Positions 36,571-46,080 of a stretch of DNA of 64,000 nt are shown piece after piece; positions within the stretch are counted from its first letter, which is position 1, and the number at the start of each line of letters is the position of its first letter. The notes beneath the pieces were generated by a model, which saw only the letters and a program-made list of their open reading frames with translations, was not told where the DNA came from and did no database searches. Location: assembly GCA_035351315.1 (NCBI GenBank), contig DAOPVX010000003.1, positions 5,762-69,761 of the forward strand. Direction: 5' to 3'. A program made the position numbers and the translations under genes. The stretch is from UBA1359 sp029570385 (lineage in GTDB: Bacteria; Patescibacteriota; Patescibacteriia; Patescibacteriales; Patescibacteriaceae).

Positions 36571-36598
36571 TATATAAAGACATAACGAAGCCCGTTAA
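36571..36598 (-). promoter_or_regulatory. Possible leaderless promoter of the MBL-gyrA operon
   Basis: TTAACG (36593-36598), 16-base spacer, TATATA (36571-36576), six bases to ATG 36564. The -35 sits inside a small GC hairpin (36589-36605) that might also end the upstream uvrD transcript. Confidence 0.5.
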
Positions 36599-36677
36599 CC
36601 GGGCTGACTTTAATTTAACAAAAATCACGCCAGCTGTCAAAGCGATTAAGCTTATTTTAAGACCTAATCAGTGGATT

Positions 36678-39599
36678 TTAGACCTGACGAAATTGGCAGA
36701 TAGAACGAAAATCACAGTAAGCACAAAGCTGACTAGGTTTAGCTGGGAAAAAGCCCTGGCGAATCGCCTCAACCTGGGCGGCTACTTCTTGCTGAACTTT
36801 GTCTAAATCAGCTGGCTTAGCCGTAAAACTTAAGGCTTGTCCACTATTTAAATAATAAAAAGTCAGTTTGCCAACCCGCCAACCAAAAACTGATTCAACC
36901 GCTAGCTGATAAATCATTAATTGACGCTTTGTCTGATAATCTAGCTTGTCTTTGGGCTTACCCGTCTTATAATCAATAATTTCAACCGTGCCATCAGCTA
37001 ACTGATCAACCCGATCAATCGTGCCGCCAAGAGTGAATTGGGCGGTTTTCCAAACAAATTTTTTCTCCAAAGCCAAAACATTGGGCCAACCACCAGCCTC
37101 AATCTGCTGCCAAATTAATTTTAGGCTCTGTTGGCCAAGTAAACGATATTTTTCTCGGTCCTCAGCCGAATCATAACCATCATCAACCCAATTCTTCTTA
37201 TAGATAGCCATTAATCCGGCCCAATCAGGTTTAGTTGGAACTGTTGACTGACCAAATAAATCAGTTGGCTGTTCGTTTAATAAACAAGGCGCAAACAATT
37301 CATATAAACAACGGTGCATCAGACGACCATAAACTATATTACCTTTATCGGGCACTGGCACTCTTAAGACAAAAGCAAACTTATATTGTAATGGGCAATT
37401 ACTATAACTCTCAAATTGACTGAAAGAAAACTTTTTGACCGCCACTAATGGCGCTGGCAAAATCTGATTATTGTCGGAGTTTTTTAAAGCCTCAACTTCA
37501 CGCACTAACTCAAAAACTCTATCTGCATCTAACTGACGCTCTGTCTGATTAGCAGTCAGCCCGATCTCGCTAAGAAAAATTGACGGCCGCTTATCGCGAA
37601 CTCCGCCATAGTCACGGGCATAGGCCAAAATTAATTTTTCTTTAGCTCGGGTGACGGCTACATAAAATAGCCGCCGCTCTTCAGCTAAATGAACGTCACC
37701 GGAGCCAACTGGTTCAGCAATTAATCCATCAGGCACCGGCAAACTGTCGCCACGTTTGGTGGTTGGAAAGCGTTTATCAACTAAATCGGGCAAAAAGACA
37801 TAGCGGAACTCTAGTCCTTTGGCCGAATGAATAGTCATAATTTTAACCACATCATCATCTTCGAGTGGCAAACTTAGACTACCGGTTTCTCCGGCCTCCA
37901 TTTCCATGTTCATTAAATCAACAAAATCCTTAAGATGTAAATCAGGACCGCTGTCTTCAAATTCTTTCATCTTCTTATACAGCTGATTGAGATAATGGAA
38001 AATCGCGCTATCTTTCTCTTGGTCTAAGCCAGCCAATAATCCCGACTGATAAACGAAATCAACAAACAAACGGCTAGGCGACTGCTGAACAGCTGACAAT
38101 GACTGGGCAGAGACTAACTTCAACAACTTATCTATAGCGCGACGACCGTCTGGGCTAATCTTGACGGCTAGGGCATTGTTCTGTAGGGCTTCAAAGAGTG
38201 ACCAGGCTTTGCGCCGAGCTAAAGCTGACAATTCAACCAAATCGGCTGGCGATAAAGCAAACGGCCGAGAATTTAAAACTCGATATAAAGCGGTTGACTC
38301 ATGATAATTGTCTAAGAGCTTAAAATAAGCTAAACAATCTAAAACTATCGGCTTATAGTAAAGCCCGCGCAAAGACATGAACTGGCAGGGTATTTTTTGC
38401 CGACCTAGTTCATTAATAAATTTATCGGCATCGCGATTGGAACGAATCAAAATGGCAAAATCCGACCATTTAGCCGCCGGGTCTTGTCGATACTCTTCTT
38501 TAATATAATCAACAATAGCCACTATTTCTTCAGACTCGCTGGCTAGCGGCCAAACCTCAACTGAACCATTAGGTTGACCGACGGCAACTAGCCGCTTATT
38601 AATTTTTAAACGATCTTCTAGCCGATCAGGGTTGTTCTTTTGGATTGATTGATAGGCTTGATCCAAAATCGGTTGACCAGAACGATAATTATCGGTTAAC
38701 ACGATGTTAACAGCCGCTGGATAATCATCTTTAAATTGTAAAATATTGGCTAAAGAGGCGCCACGAAATTTATAAATACTTTGATCATCATCACCAACGA
38801 CGGTTAGATTATTGTCAGGGGCGGCCAAAAGTTTGATCAACTCATATTGCGCCCAATTGGTATCTTGAAACTCGTCAACTAAAATAAATTTAAATTGCTG
38901 ACGATATTGCTGTAAAATATTCGGCCTTTGTTGGAATAACCGTAAAGTATAGCTAATTAAATCGCCAAAGTCTAAACAGGAATTATCAAGCAATAATTGA
39001 TTATAAGTCTGATAGGCCCGAGCCAACTCCTGTAATCTGGCCACCTCCAATTGTTCTGGCTGACCGGCATCGCTTAAATCAAGACCATCAACATACTGCA
39101 AATAATCAGCTGGCAAGATATTCTCGTCTTTGAGATGGCTAAAATATTTTACCAGGTCGCGCAAAAACTTTGTCTCATTGCCTAGTGGACGATAATAATC
39201 CAGCTGCAGCCGATCTAAATTTTTGCGCAATAATATCCATTGACCGGTTTCATTAAGCAACTTAAAATTAGTCGGGAGGCCAATATCTAAACCATGTTGA
39301 CGCAGTAATCTTTCGCCTAAACCATGAAAAGTTTGAATCCACAGGTCAGTATAACCATAGGGCAATAAACGATCAGCTCGCTCTTCCATTTCGCCAGCCG
39401 CCTTGTCAGTAAAGGTAGTTAGCAAAATTTGATCCGGCTTGGCCTGACCAGACATGATTAAATGAAGCAAGCGATTAATTAAGACGGTTGTTTTGCCAGT
39501 GCCGGCGCCCGCTACAATTAATAATGGGCCGGAACCATGCTCAACTGCTTGTCTTTGGGCTGGGTTAAGACCGGCCAGATAATCAAAGGGTTGAGCCAT
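36678..39599 (-). CDS. UvrD/PcrA-type helicase fused to a RecB-like nuclease with Fe-S cysteines
   Basis: 973 residues from ATG 39599 (a GTG at 39611 gives four more). Helicase motifs: AGAGTGKTTVLINRLL near residue 30, DEFQDTNWAQ, VVGDDDQSIYKFRGA, TIHSAKGLEF and VAVTRAKEKL. The C-terminal 260 residues add a PD-(D/E)XK nuclease (GGTIDRVDQL, VEIIDYKTGKP, QLMIYQL) and four cysteines (SNCPLQYKF; LCAYCDFRSIC) placed like the AddB-type 4Fe-4S clasp. So one protein combines helicase and nuclease, suited to double-strand-break end processing without RecBCD/AddAB. Follows an M16 peptidase gene closely. Confidence 0.93.
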   Translation of the reverse strand: MAQPFDYLAGLNPAQRQAVEHGSGPLLIVAGAGTGKTTVLINRLLHLIMSGQAKPDQILLTTFTDKAAGEMEERADRLLPYGYTDLWIQTFHGLGERLLRQHGLDIGLPTNFKLLNETGQWILLRKNLDRLQLDYYRPLGNETKFLRDLVKYFSHLKDENILPADYLQYVDGLDLSDAGQPEQLEVARLQELARAYQTYNQLLLDNSCLDFGDLISYTLRLFQQRPNILQQYRQQFKFILVDEFQDTNWAQYELIKLLAAPDNNLTVVGDDDQSIYKFRGASLANILQFKDDYPAAVNIVLTDNYRSGQPILDQAYQSIQKNNPDRLEDRLKINKRLVAVGQPNGSVEVWPLASESEEIVAIVDYIKEEYRQDPAAKWSDFAILIRSNRDADKFINELGRQKIPCQFMSLRGLYYKPIVLDCLAYFKLLDNYHESTALYRVLNSRPFALSPADLVELSALARRKAWSLFEALQNNALAVKISPDGRRAIDKLLKLVSAQSLSAVQQSPSRLFVDFVYQSGLLAGLDQEKDSAIFHYLNQLYKKMKEFEDSGPDLHLKDFVDLMNMEMEAGETGSLSLPLEDDDVVKIMTIHSAKGLEFRYVFLPDLVDKRFPTTKRGDSLPVPDGLIAEPVGSGDVHLAEERRLFYVAVTRAKEKLILAYARDYGGVRDKRPSIFLSEIGLTANQTERQLDADRVFELVREVEALKNSDNNQILPAPLVAVKKFSFSQFESYSNCPLQYKFAFVLRVPVPDKGNIVYGRLMHRCLYELFAPCLLNEQPTDLFGQSTVPTKPDWAGLMAIYKKNWVDDGYDSAEDREKYRLLGQQSLKLIWQQIEAGGWPNVLALEKKFVWKTAQFTLGGTIDRVDQLADGTVEIIDYKTGKPKDKLDYQTKRQLMIYQLAVESVFGWRVGKLTFYYLNSGQALSFTAKPADLDKVQQEVAAQVEAIRQGFFPAKPSQLCAYCDFRSICQFRQV

Positions 39600-39610
39600 A
39601 ATTTTGTTCA

Positions 39611-40900
39611 CTAATTAAAAGACAAATGTGCTAATAATTTATCCGGCTCGGTTACCCGCCCAATAATAGCCAAATTAAGCCCCTGATCAACAAAAATTTG
39701 TCGAGCCACAGATTGAATTTGTTCAGCAGTCACCGCCCGAATTTTGGCTAAATATTCAGTCGGTGTATCCAAATTTTCCTGGACATTACCTTGGCCTAAA
39801 AACAGAACTTGCTGCCGAGCATACCACTGAGCCAAATCATCCGACCCCTCTAACCCAAGAATCAAACGGCCAGACAAGAATTTTTTGATTCGCTCCAATT
39901 CAACCACATCAACTAATTCAGTAGTTAATTTTTTATACTCGGCAATAATAGTCGCCACTGCTTGAGCAACGGCCTCTTTCTTAATACCGGCCGAAGTTAC
40001 CAGATAACCGCTATCGGTATAATTTTCAACACTAGTCCGAACATAATAAGCTAAGCCTTGCCGCTCACGAATTTGTAAAAACAAACGGGAACTCATCGAT
40101 CCGCCGAGAATAGCAGCTAGCAAACGACTAGGTAGTCTTTGTGGATGACCATAAGGAAAAGCTCGAACTCCTAAAGCTAAATGCAATTGATCAGTATCTT
40201 TATCAGCAACTAACAACTGGGGCTGACTTTGTTGTTCAACAACTGGCAGCTTATCTTGAAAATTAATTGCTGCTGGCCATTGAGCAAAATATTTATTCAC
40301 TAAACTATCAATATTCTCGGGTAACTGACCAGCTAAACAAATAATGGTCCGCTGCTGGCCATAATTCTGCCGCCAATAATTAATAAAGTCGTCTCGTTGG
40401 AAAGCGCTAACTGTTTCTTTGCGGCCAGCCGTATCCCAACCAGCCGGCGTATCACCGTAAAGAGTTTGTTCAAAAACATCTTCCAAGTGCAGCATTGGAT
40501 TGTCCTGATACATGTTAATCTCTTCAATAATCACTCCGCGTTCACGATCTATCTCCTCACTGGAAAATTGTGAATTTAAGAGCATGTCACTAAGAACATC
40601 CAAAGCGACAGCCGCTTGATCAGCCGCGCATTTTACATAATAACCGGTATATTCTTTGCTGGTAAAAGCATTATATTCGCCGCCAATAGCGTCTAATTCA
40701 CTGGAAATTGCCAAGGTGGACGGACGCTTACTTGTCCCCTTAAAAAACATGTGTTCCAAAAAATGAGACAACCCGCTTTGATTAGCGGTTTCATATTTAG
40801 AACCGACGGCAATAACCACTAAAGCGGTGAAAGTCGGACAGCCGGCCAAAGGAATTTTTAAAATCAATGGCCGTTCATTGGATATTTGTCGTTGCCACAT
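39611..40900 (-). CDS. M16-family zinc peptidase
   Basis: 429 residues. The inverted zinc motif HFLEH in GLSHFLEHMFFKGT (near residue 47) and the downstream Glu in RGVIIEEINMYQDNP are intact, and the C-terminal domain LAYYVRTSVENYTDSGYLV is typical of the mitochondrial-processing-peptidase-like branch. Degrades peptides, possibly after uptake. It lies 5 bases after glyS and directly abuts the helicase gene. Confidence 0.93.
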   Translation of the reverse strand: MWQRQISNERPLILKIPLAGCPTFTALVVIAVGSKYETANQSGLSHFLEHMFFKGTSKRPSTLAISSELDAIGGEYNAFTSKEYTGYYVKCAADQAAVALDVLSDMLLNSQFSSEEIDRERGVIIEEINMYQDNPMLHLEDVFEQTLYGDTPAGWDTAGRKETVSAFQRDDFINYWRQNYGQQRTIICLAGQLPENIDSLVNKYFAQWPAAINFQDKLPVVEQQSQPQLLVADKDTDQLHLALGVRAFPYGHPQRLPSRLLAAILGGSMSSRLFLQIRERQGLAYYVRTSVENYTDSGYLVTSAGIKKEAVAQAVATIIAEYKKLTTELVDVVELERIKKFLSGRLILGLEGSDDLAQWYARQQVLFLGQGNVQENLDTPTEYLAKIRAVTAEQIQSVARQIFVDQGLNLAIIGRVTEPDKLLAHLSFN

Positions 40901-40905
40901 AAAAC

Positions 40906-42291
40906 TTAATAATCTAACTTACTAGATAAATAACTAACCAGCTCATTAAGTTGAACGGTTGTCTGCTTCATGGTGTCACGGTCGCGCACCGTAACGGTAC
41001 CTTTTTCCAGAGTATCAAAATCAACAGTTAGGCAATATGGAGTACCAATCTCGTCTTGGCGGCGATAGCGTTTGCCAACATTGCCATTGTCATCAAACTC
41101 GCAACGCCAACGCATTTTAACCTGATCAAAAACTTCTTGCGCTGCCTTGATTAGTTCCGGCTTATTGCGCAGCAATGGAAAAACTGCCACTTTAACTGGA
41201 GCCAGCGCTGGCTTCAATTTTAGAACTACTCGTTTATCATTTTCCCCCAACTTCTCCTCGTGATAAGCCTCATTCAATAACATCAAGAAAACGCGACCAA
41301 CTCCCGACGATGATTCAATAATATGGGGAATAAATTTTTGGTCAACTGCTTGATCGTAATAATCTAACTCCTGACCAGAAAATTTTTGATGCTGAGTTAA
41401 ATCATAGTCGCCACGAGCATGAACGCCTTCAATCTCTTGAAAACCAAAAGGGAAATTATATTCAATATCACAAGCGGCTTTGGCATAGAAAGCTAACTTC
41501 TCGTGCTCATGCCAGCGTAGATTAGCCGGATCAATCCCTAAAATATTAATATAATAATCCCAGCGACGCTGCTTCCAAAGATTAAAGTCAACTAAGTCAT
41601 TAGTCGGTCGGACAAAATACTGCAACTCCATCTGTTCAAACTCTCGGGTGCGGAAAATAAATTGCCGGGCGGTTATTTCATTACGGAAAGCCTTGCCAAT
41701 CTGAGCGATACCAAACGGCAGCCTTAAACGAGTGCTATCCAGAATATTTTTATAATTAACATAAATACCCTGACAAGTTTCGCCGCGCAAATAAACTGGA
41801 TTGCTGTCATTGCCAGTAAAATTGCCTAAATTAGAATGCACTAATAAATTAAAGTGACGAACCTGAGTAAAATCGCGATGACCGCATTCCGGACAAACGA
41901 CTAAATGACGATAATCATCAAATAGTTGATTAATCTCAGTTTCTGACATAGTGTCGCTGGCCTCGGCGCCAACCCCTTCTAAAAGATGATCAACACGCAG
42001 CCGAGTATGGCAATAACGACATTCGGTTAATGGATCCGAAAACCCGGCCACATGGCCACTGGCCTGCCATACTCGCGGATTCATAAAGATAGCGCTATCT
42101 AGGCCGCTAATATTATCATAGCGATAAACTAATTCCCGCCACCAAATCTGTTTAATGTTGTTGATAAGCTCAACTCCATAGGGGCCGTAATCATAAACTG
42201 CGGCCAATCCGCCATAAATCTCCGATGACGGATAAACAAAACCGCGACGTTTACAGAAGCTGACTAAAGACTCTAAAGTTACTTCGGACAT
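40906..42291 (-). CDS. glyS: Glycine-tRNA ligase (single-chain, alpha2 type)
   Basis: 461 residues, class II. Motif 1 region VYDYGPYGVELINNIKQIWW, zinc-like CRYCHTRL and CPECGHRDF, motif 2 AFRNEITARQFIFRTREFEQME and motif 3 SSGVGRVFLMLL. This is the dimeric type rather than the bacterial GlyQ/GlyS alpha2beta2 type. Leads a three-gene operon with the M16 peptidase and helicase-nuclease genes. Confidence 0.96.
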   Translation of the reverse strand: MSEVTLESLVSFCKRRGFVYPSSEIYGGLAAVYDYGPYGVELINNIKQIWWRELVYRYDNISGLDSAIFMNPRVWQASGHVAGFSDPLTECRYCHTRLRVDHLLEGVGAEASDTMSETEINQLFDDYRHLVVCPECGHRDFTQVRHFNLLVHSNLGNFTGNDSNPVYLRGETCQGIYVNYKNILDSTRLRLPFGIAQIGKAFRNEITARQFIFRTREFEQMELQYFVRPTNDLVDFNLWKQRRWDYYINILGIDPANLRWHEHEKLAFYAKAACDIEYNFPFGFQEIEGVHARGDYDLTQHQKFSGQELDYYDQAVDQKFIPHIIESSSGVGRVFLMLLNEAYHEEKLGENDKRVVLKLKPALAPVKVAVFPLLRNKPELIKAAQEVFDQVKMRWRCEFDDNGNVGKRYRRQDEIGTPYCLTVDFDTLEKGTVTVRDRDTMKQTTVQLNELVSYLSSKLDY

Positions 42292-42384
42292 AAGATAAAA
42301 TAAGGCATTAAGGCCTTTTTAGTCTATCACTGGACTTCATTTTTGGCAATCAATTGGGTAAAAATATTATCAAGCAATAAAACC

Positions 42385-42413
42385 TTGACAAGACTAGTTA
42401 AAAACTTTAACCT
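42385..42413 (+). promoter_or_regulatory. Promoter of the 102-residue gene (TTGACA-17-TAACCT)
   Basis: Perfect -35 (42385-42390), 17-base spacer, -10 matching 4 of 6. Leader about 37 bases ending in a strong SD. Confidence 0.65.
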
Positions 42414-42456
42414 AACAACAGTCCTAACGGACAAATAAAAAAAGAGGAGGCTTAGA

Positions 42457-42765
42457 ATGAGCTTCGAAGAAGAAAAAGTGATTATAAAGGCCATCATCTG
42501 GTCAAAATGTCTTCATCTTATTGTCCAGAACAACACTGGACAAAAAGTTATGTTAAAAGCAGACGCCATTGAGGCGTCTATAAAGTCAAAACTGCAGGTG
42601 CAGCGAATTGGCTGCGCCGAATGTCAGTTTATTACTGACATTTTACAAAAAAAACAAATTCAATTAAGTCGAGAAGATATCGTAAATCTAAATTTCTCGG
42701 CTATATTGGAGGTTCTGCCTCCAATGAAAAAAAAGTACAAGAAGGAACCCAAAAAACGTCGCTAG
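42457..42765 (+). CDS. Hypothetical protein with strong SD site
   Basis: 102 residues, no recognised family. The N-terminal two thirds mix beta and helix (KVIIKAIIWSKCLHLIVQNN); one Cys-rich turn IGCAECQF; the C-terminus is very basic (MKKKYKKEPKKRR), suggesting nucleic-acid contact. The ATG is preceded by GAGGAGG with a 6-base gap, unlike nearly all genes here. It has its own TTGACA promoter and a strong UUCG-loop terminator, so it is an independent, probably well-expressed unit. Confidence 0.75.
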   Translation: MSFEEEKVIIKAIIWSKCLHLIVQNNTGQKVMLKADAIEASIKSKLQVQRIGCAECQFITDILQKKQIQLSREDIVNLNFSAILEVLPPMKKKYKKEPKKRR

Positions 42766-42788
42766 CGACGCTGGTTCCAATAAGCTTT

Positions 42789-42818
42789 GGCTGACACTTC
42801 GGTGTCAGCCTTTTTCTT
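42789..42818 (+). terminator. Strong terminator with TTCG tetraloop
   Basis: Perfect 9-base stem GGCTGACAC / GTGTCAGCC closed by TTCG and followed by TTTTTCTT. Confidence 0.95.
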
Positions 42819-42873
42819 ATCCAAAATTAAAACCGCCAGCTCGTCAGCCAGCGGCTTTAACCCCTCCTTATCA

Positions 42874-43548
42874 TCAACTAGCTGATGGCTTAAGCAAGCC
42901 GGCCTGACGAAAACTATAAAAACCACGGCGGCTAAAAATAACATTATCTAATAATTGTAAACCAAACGCCTGACACATAATGATCATTTTATTGAACAAC
43001 AACAAATCTAATTCGTTAGGCTCGGCACCGCCAACCAAATGATTACTGGCGGTAATCAATTGCTGAGCCGGCAATTGCAATATCGGTTCAAAAATCTGTT
43101 GCGGATGAAAATACGGTTGCTTTAATTGTTCAAATAAAAAATTCTTGCGCCGCAATTCATGACAACGACGATCCAAATAACCAATCGCCAGTCTTTCTTG
43201 CGTGCAAGAACGCAAATATTTAAACTCTTGGTAAATAACTTCCTGGCTATAATAAATATTTTGTACTCGTTGACGACAAAATCGACGAGTCATACCAGTA
43301 CTAGCTAACACCAAATTAGCTTGTTGACTATTCAGCCCAGCTGTTACCAATTCTTCAAAGCTAGCCCTCACTAAGCATGGCGCTGGAATTCTCTTAAGAA
43401 TAATTTTAGCCAGGGGAATACATGCTTTAATATCTTGGCCCTGACTAATAATAAAGGCTAGCAGCTCACTATTACTAAATTTAGCTAGGTCAAACTTTAG
43501 CCAGCTAGCCGCATCCGGTAATTGGGCCGGAATCTGGCAGATAGACAT
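42874..43548 (-). CDS. RadC-like protein with degenerate JAMM metal site
   Basis: 224 residues. N-terminal HhH-like helices (SNSELLAFIISQGQDIKACIPLA), then a JAB/RadC domain. The metal motif normally HNHPSGxxEPSxxD reads SNHLVGGAEPNELD: the first histidine is Ser168 while His170 and Asp181 remain, and Pro-Ser before Gly is lost. The downstream LQLLDNVIFSRRGFYSF matches the RadC ending. So the fold is kept but zinc binding is probably impaired. It is a lone minus-strand gene between the 102-residue gene and pnp. Confidence 0.78.
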   Translation of the reverse strand: MSICQIPAQLPDAASWLKFDLAKFSNSELLAFIISQGQDIKACIPLAKIILKRIPAPCLVRASFEELVTAGLNSQQANLVLASTGMTRRFCRQRVQNIYYSQEVIYQEFKYLRSCTQERLAIGYLDRRCHELRRKNFLFEQLKQPYFHPQQIFEPILQLPAQQLITASNHLVGGAEPNELDLLLFNKMIIMCQAFGLQLLDNVIFSRRGFYSFRQAGLLKPSAS

Positions 43549-43635
43549 AACGGCTAGTTAAAAACTAAATTGAGGAGGTTAGTTAAGTTAAAAATAATAG
43601 TTTGACCAAGTCCCATCATAACATTTTTGCTTAAG

Positions 43636-43670
43636 CAAAAAAAGACAAGCCCCACCTTAGAGACTTGTCT
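43636..43670 (-). terminator. Terminator of the rpsO-NYN-pnp operon
   Basis: AGACAAG / CTTGTCT stem with 14-base loop; seven T follow on the minus strand. Confidence 0.8.
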
Positions 43671-43704
43671 AAATATTAACACTATAAAATCGGGATATTA
43701 GCAA

Positions 43705-45972
43705 TTAGCCAAGGTGTGGACGGCTTGAATTATCCCCAGATCGTGAACTAAAATGACGTGGTCCCGGAAAGCCAGTTGGACGCTCGGTGGGCAATCCTTT
43801 GGCTTTATAACGTTCCCAAATAGCCTGATTATCTGACAAATCTTTCATCGTTAAATTAACTCGGCCTTGATCATCAATTGCTTTAATCTTGACCGTAACA
43901 GTATCACCATCGTGCAGCATATCCGCTGGCTTACCAACATAAAATGGCGCCAATTCGCTGGCATGAACCATGCCATCACGATTAGGTAATAATTCTACAA
44001 AAGCTCCAAAATCTAATAAACGGACAACCTTGCCAGTAAATTTTTCACCGACTTCTAGTTTGCGAGCAATATCTTGCACCCATTTAACCGCTTGATTCAA
44101 TTTTTCCTGATTAGAGCCGCAAACCATAACTTGTCCATTTTGTTCAATATCAATGGTCACTTCACAAGCAGCGATAATTTCATTAATCACTTTGCCGCCG
44201 GCGCCAATAACTTCACGAATTTTATCGACATCAATAAAAAAGCTGACAATCTTGGGAGCATATGGCGATAATTCGGCCCGCGGTTCAGAGATGGCCTGAT
44301 TCATAACCTCTAAAATCTGTAGACGGCCACGGCGGCTTTGCTCAATGGTCGTCTGAATAATCTCCTTAGTCAAACCGTCGGTTTTAGTATCTAGTTGGAT
44401 GGCAGTAATACCTTCAGTCGTGCCGGTAATCTTAAAATCCATACCGCCTTGGCCATCTTCCAAGTCTTGAATATCAGTCAAAACTTTCCATTGACTCATA
44501 TCTTGATTAGAGGCCAACCCCATAGCTAGACCGGCAACCGGTCGTTTAATCGGCACACCGGCATCCATCAGTGACAGTGATGAGGCACAAGTTGAACCCA
44601 TTGACGATGAACCATTAGAGCTGAGTGTTTCGCTGACAACCCTGATTGTATAAGGAAAATCCGCTTTGCTTGGTAAAACCGGCACTAGGGCCTTTTCCGC
44701 CAAGGCTCCATGACCAACCTCGCGGCGACCCGCCGTCCTAATCGGCTTAGCTTCACCGGTGCAATATGGCGCAAAATTATAATGATGCATATAGCTCTTG
44801 GTCGAAACACCCTCCAAGCCCTCTAAAGACTGCTCATCGCTAGGAGCACCCAAGGTGACAATAGACATTACCTGTGTCTCGCCGCGAGAGAATAATCCAG
44901 CGCCATGATTACGAGGTAAAATACTGACATCAGCCGACAATTGACGAATCTCATCTAAAGCGCGACCATCAACCCGACGGTCTGATTGTAAAATATTATT
45001 AGTAACAGCTGCCTCAACCGCAACTTCTACGGTTTGACCGATAACCCATTGACGCAGGCTTCTATCAAAATTCTGACTAAACAAATATTCGTCCAATCCA
45101 TCTTTGATAGCTTCAACAGCTAATTTACGCTGCCCCTTGGTATAATAAATTTTATCAAATAAAATTGGCTCAATATGCTCATCTAACCATTGCTCGGCAA
45201 TCTTCTGAGCTTGCTGCTTGCGCTCTTGAGCCTGTAATTCATCGGCCGATAAACGCACTGTTTTAGCCTTTTTCGGCTCAATTGGTCCGATTGCTTGATA
45301 CAGTTCTTCAATTAATTCAATTGAACCGGCTAGGGCTTGTTGCCCAGCCATAATAGCTTCAAACATAGCGGCTTCGGGAATTTCTTGAGCGCCAGCTTCA
45401 ATCATAATAACTTTACTAGCTGTTCCAGCGACAATTAAATCCAAATCACTAATTTCGCGCTGTTTATAAGTCGGGTTAAAAACCAATTGATTATCAATCC
45501 GCCCGACCCGAATACCGCCTATCGGTCCACGCCAATTGATTCCCGAAATCCGCAAAGCCGCTGAAGCAGCTACTAAAGCAACGATATCATAATCATTGGT
45601 TTGATCAACCGACAAAACTGTCAAAATTACCTGCACATCACGCCGCGATGATTCATCAAACAGCGGACGAATTGACCGATCAATCATTCGACCGCTAAGA
45701 ATAGCTTCATCAGTTGGTCGCCCCTCGCGTTTGACCCAGCGGGAACCCTTAATAATGCCAGCAGCATAAAGACGCTCCTCAAAATCAACCATTAATGGAA
45801 AAAAATCACCGTCTTCACGCGCCTCCTTGGCCTCCACCACGGTAGCCATAACTACGGTGTCGCCATATTGGACAGTAACTGCCGCATCAGCCTGATGAGC
45901 CAAGCGGCCATTTTTAATAGTTAGCGGACGGCCATGCCAATCGCGGCTAACCACAATTTCTTGCTTTTGCAT
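43705..45972 (-). CDS. pnp: Polyribonucleotide nucleotidyltransferase (PNPase)
   Basis: 755 residues. Two RNase PH domains (FFPLMVDFEERLYAAGIIKG, RPTDEAILSGRMIDRSIRP; second core ILPRNHGAGLFSRGETQVM), KH domain IREVIGAGGKVINEI and S1 domain GRDGMVHASELAPFYVG. 3'-5' phosphorolytic exonuclease and RNA-decay enzyme. I chose ATG 45972; the frame extends to a TTG nine codons earlier without homology. Downstream of rpsO and the NYN gene in one unit; rpsO-pnp linkage is conserved in many bacteria. Confidence 0.96.
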   Translation of the reverse strand: MQKQEIVVSRDWHGRPLTIKNGRLAHQADAAVTVQYGDTVVMATVVEAKEAREDGDFFPLMVDFEERLYAAGIIKGSRWVKREGRPTDEAILSGRMIDRSIRPLFDESSRRDVQVILTVLSVDQTNDYDIVALVAASAALRISGINWRGPIGGIRVGRIDNQLVFNPTYKQREISDLDLIVAGTASKVIMIEAGAQEIPEAAMFEAIMAGQQALAGSIELIEELYQAIGPIEPKKAKTVRLSADELQAQERKQQAQKIAEQWLDEHIEPILFDKIYYTKGQRKLAVEAIKDGLDEYLFSQNFDRSLRQWVIGQTVEVAVEAAVTNNILQSDRRVDGRALDEIRQLSADVSILPRNHGAGLFSRGETQVMSIVTLGAPSDEQSLEGLEGVSTKSYMHHYNFAPYCTGEAKPIRTAGRREVGHGALAEKALVPVLPSKADFPYTIRVVSETLSSNGSSSMGSTCASSLSLMDAGVPIKRPVAGLAMGLASNQDMSQWKVLTDIQDLEDGQGGMDFKITGTTEGITAIQLDTKTDGLTKEIIQTTIEQSRRGRLQILEVMNQAISEPRAELSPYAPKIVSFFIDVDKIREVIGAGGKVINEIIAACEVTIDIEQNGQVMVCGSNQEKLNQAVKWVQDIARKLEVGEKFTGKVVRLLDFGAFVELLPNRDGMVHASELAPFYVGKPADMLHDGDTVTVKIKAIDDQGRVNLTMKDLSDNQAIWERYKAKGLPTERPTGFPGPRHFSSRSGDNSSRPHLG

Positions 45973-46080
45973 AGAATTTAGAGCTGTCCTGATCAACAAA
46001 CTAAAGGACTATGATTATTTCATAGTGCTCACTGTTTGTCGACCAAAAATCAGCTAATTATTTATTAATTTATTATAAAA

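Noticed and set aside
42762..42944. 60-codon minus-strand frame overlapping the 102-residue gene terminator
   Set aside because: It covers a perfect terminator hairpin and overlaps the RadC-like gene 3' end; no signals.
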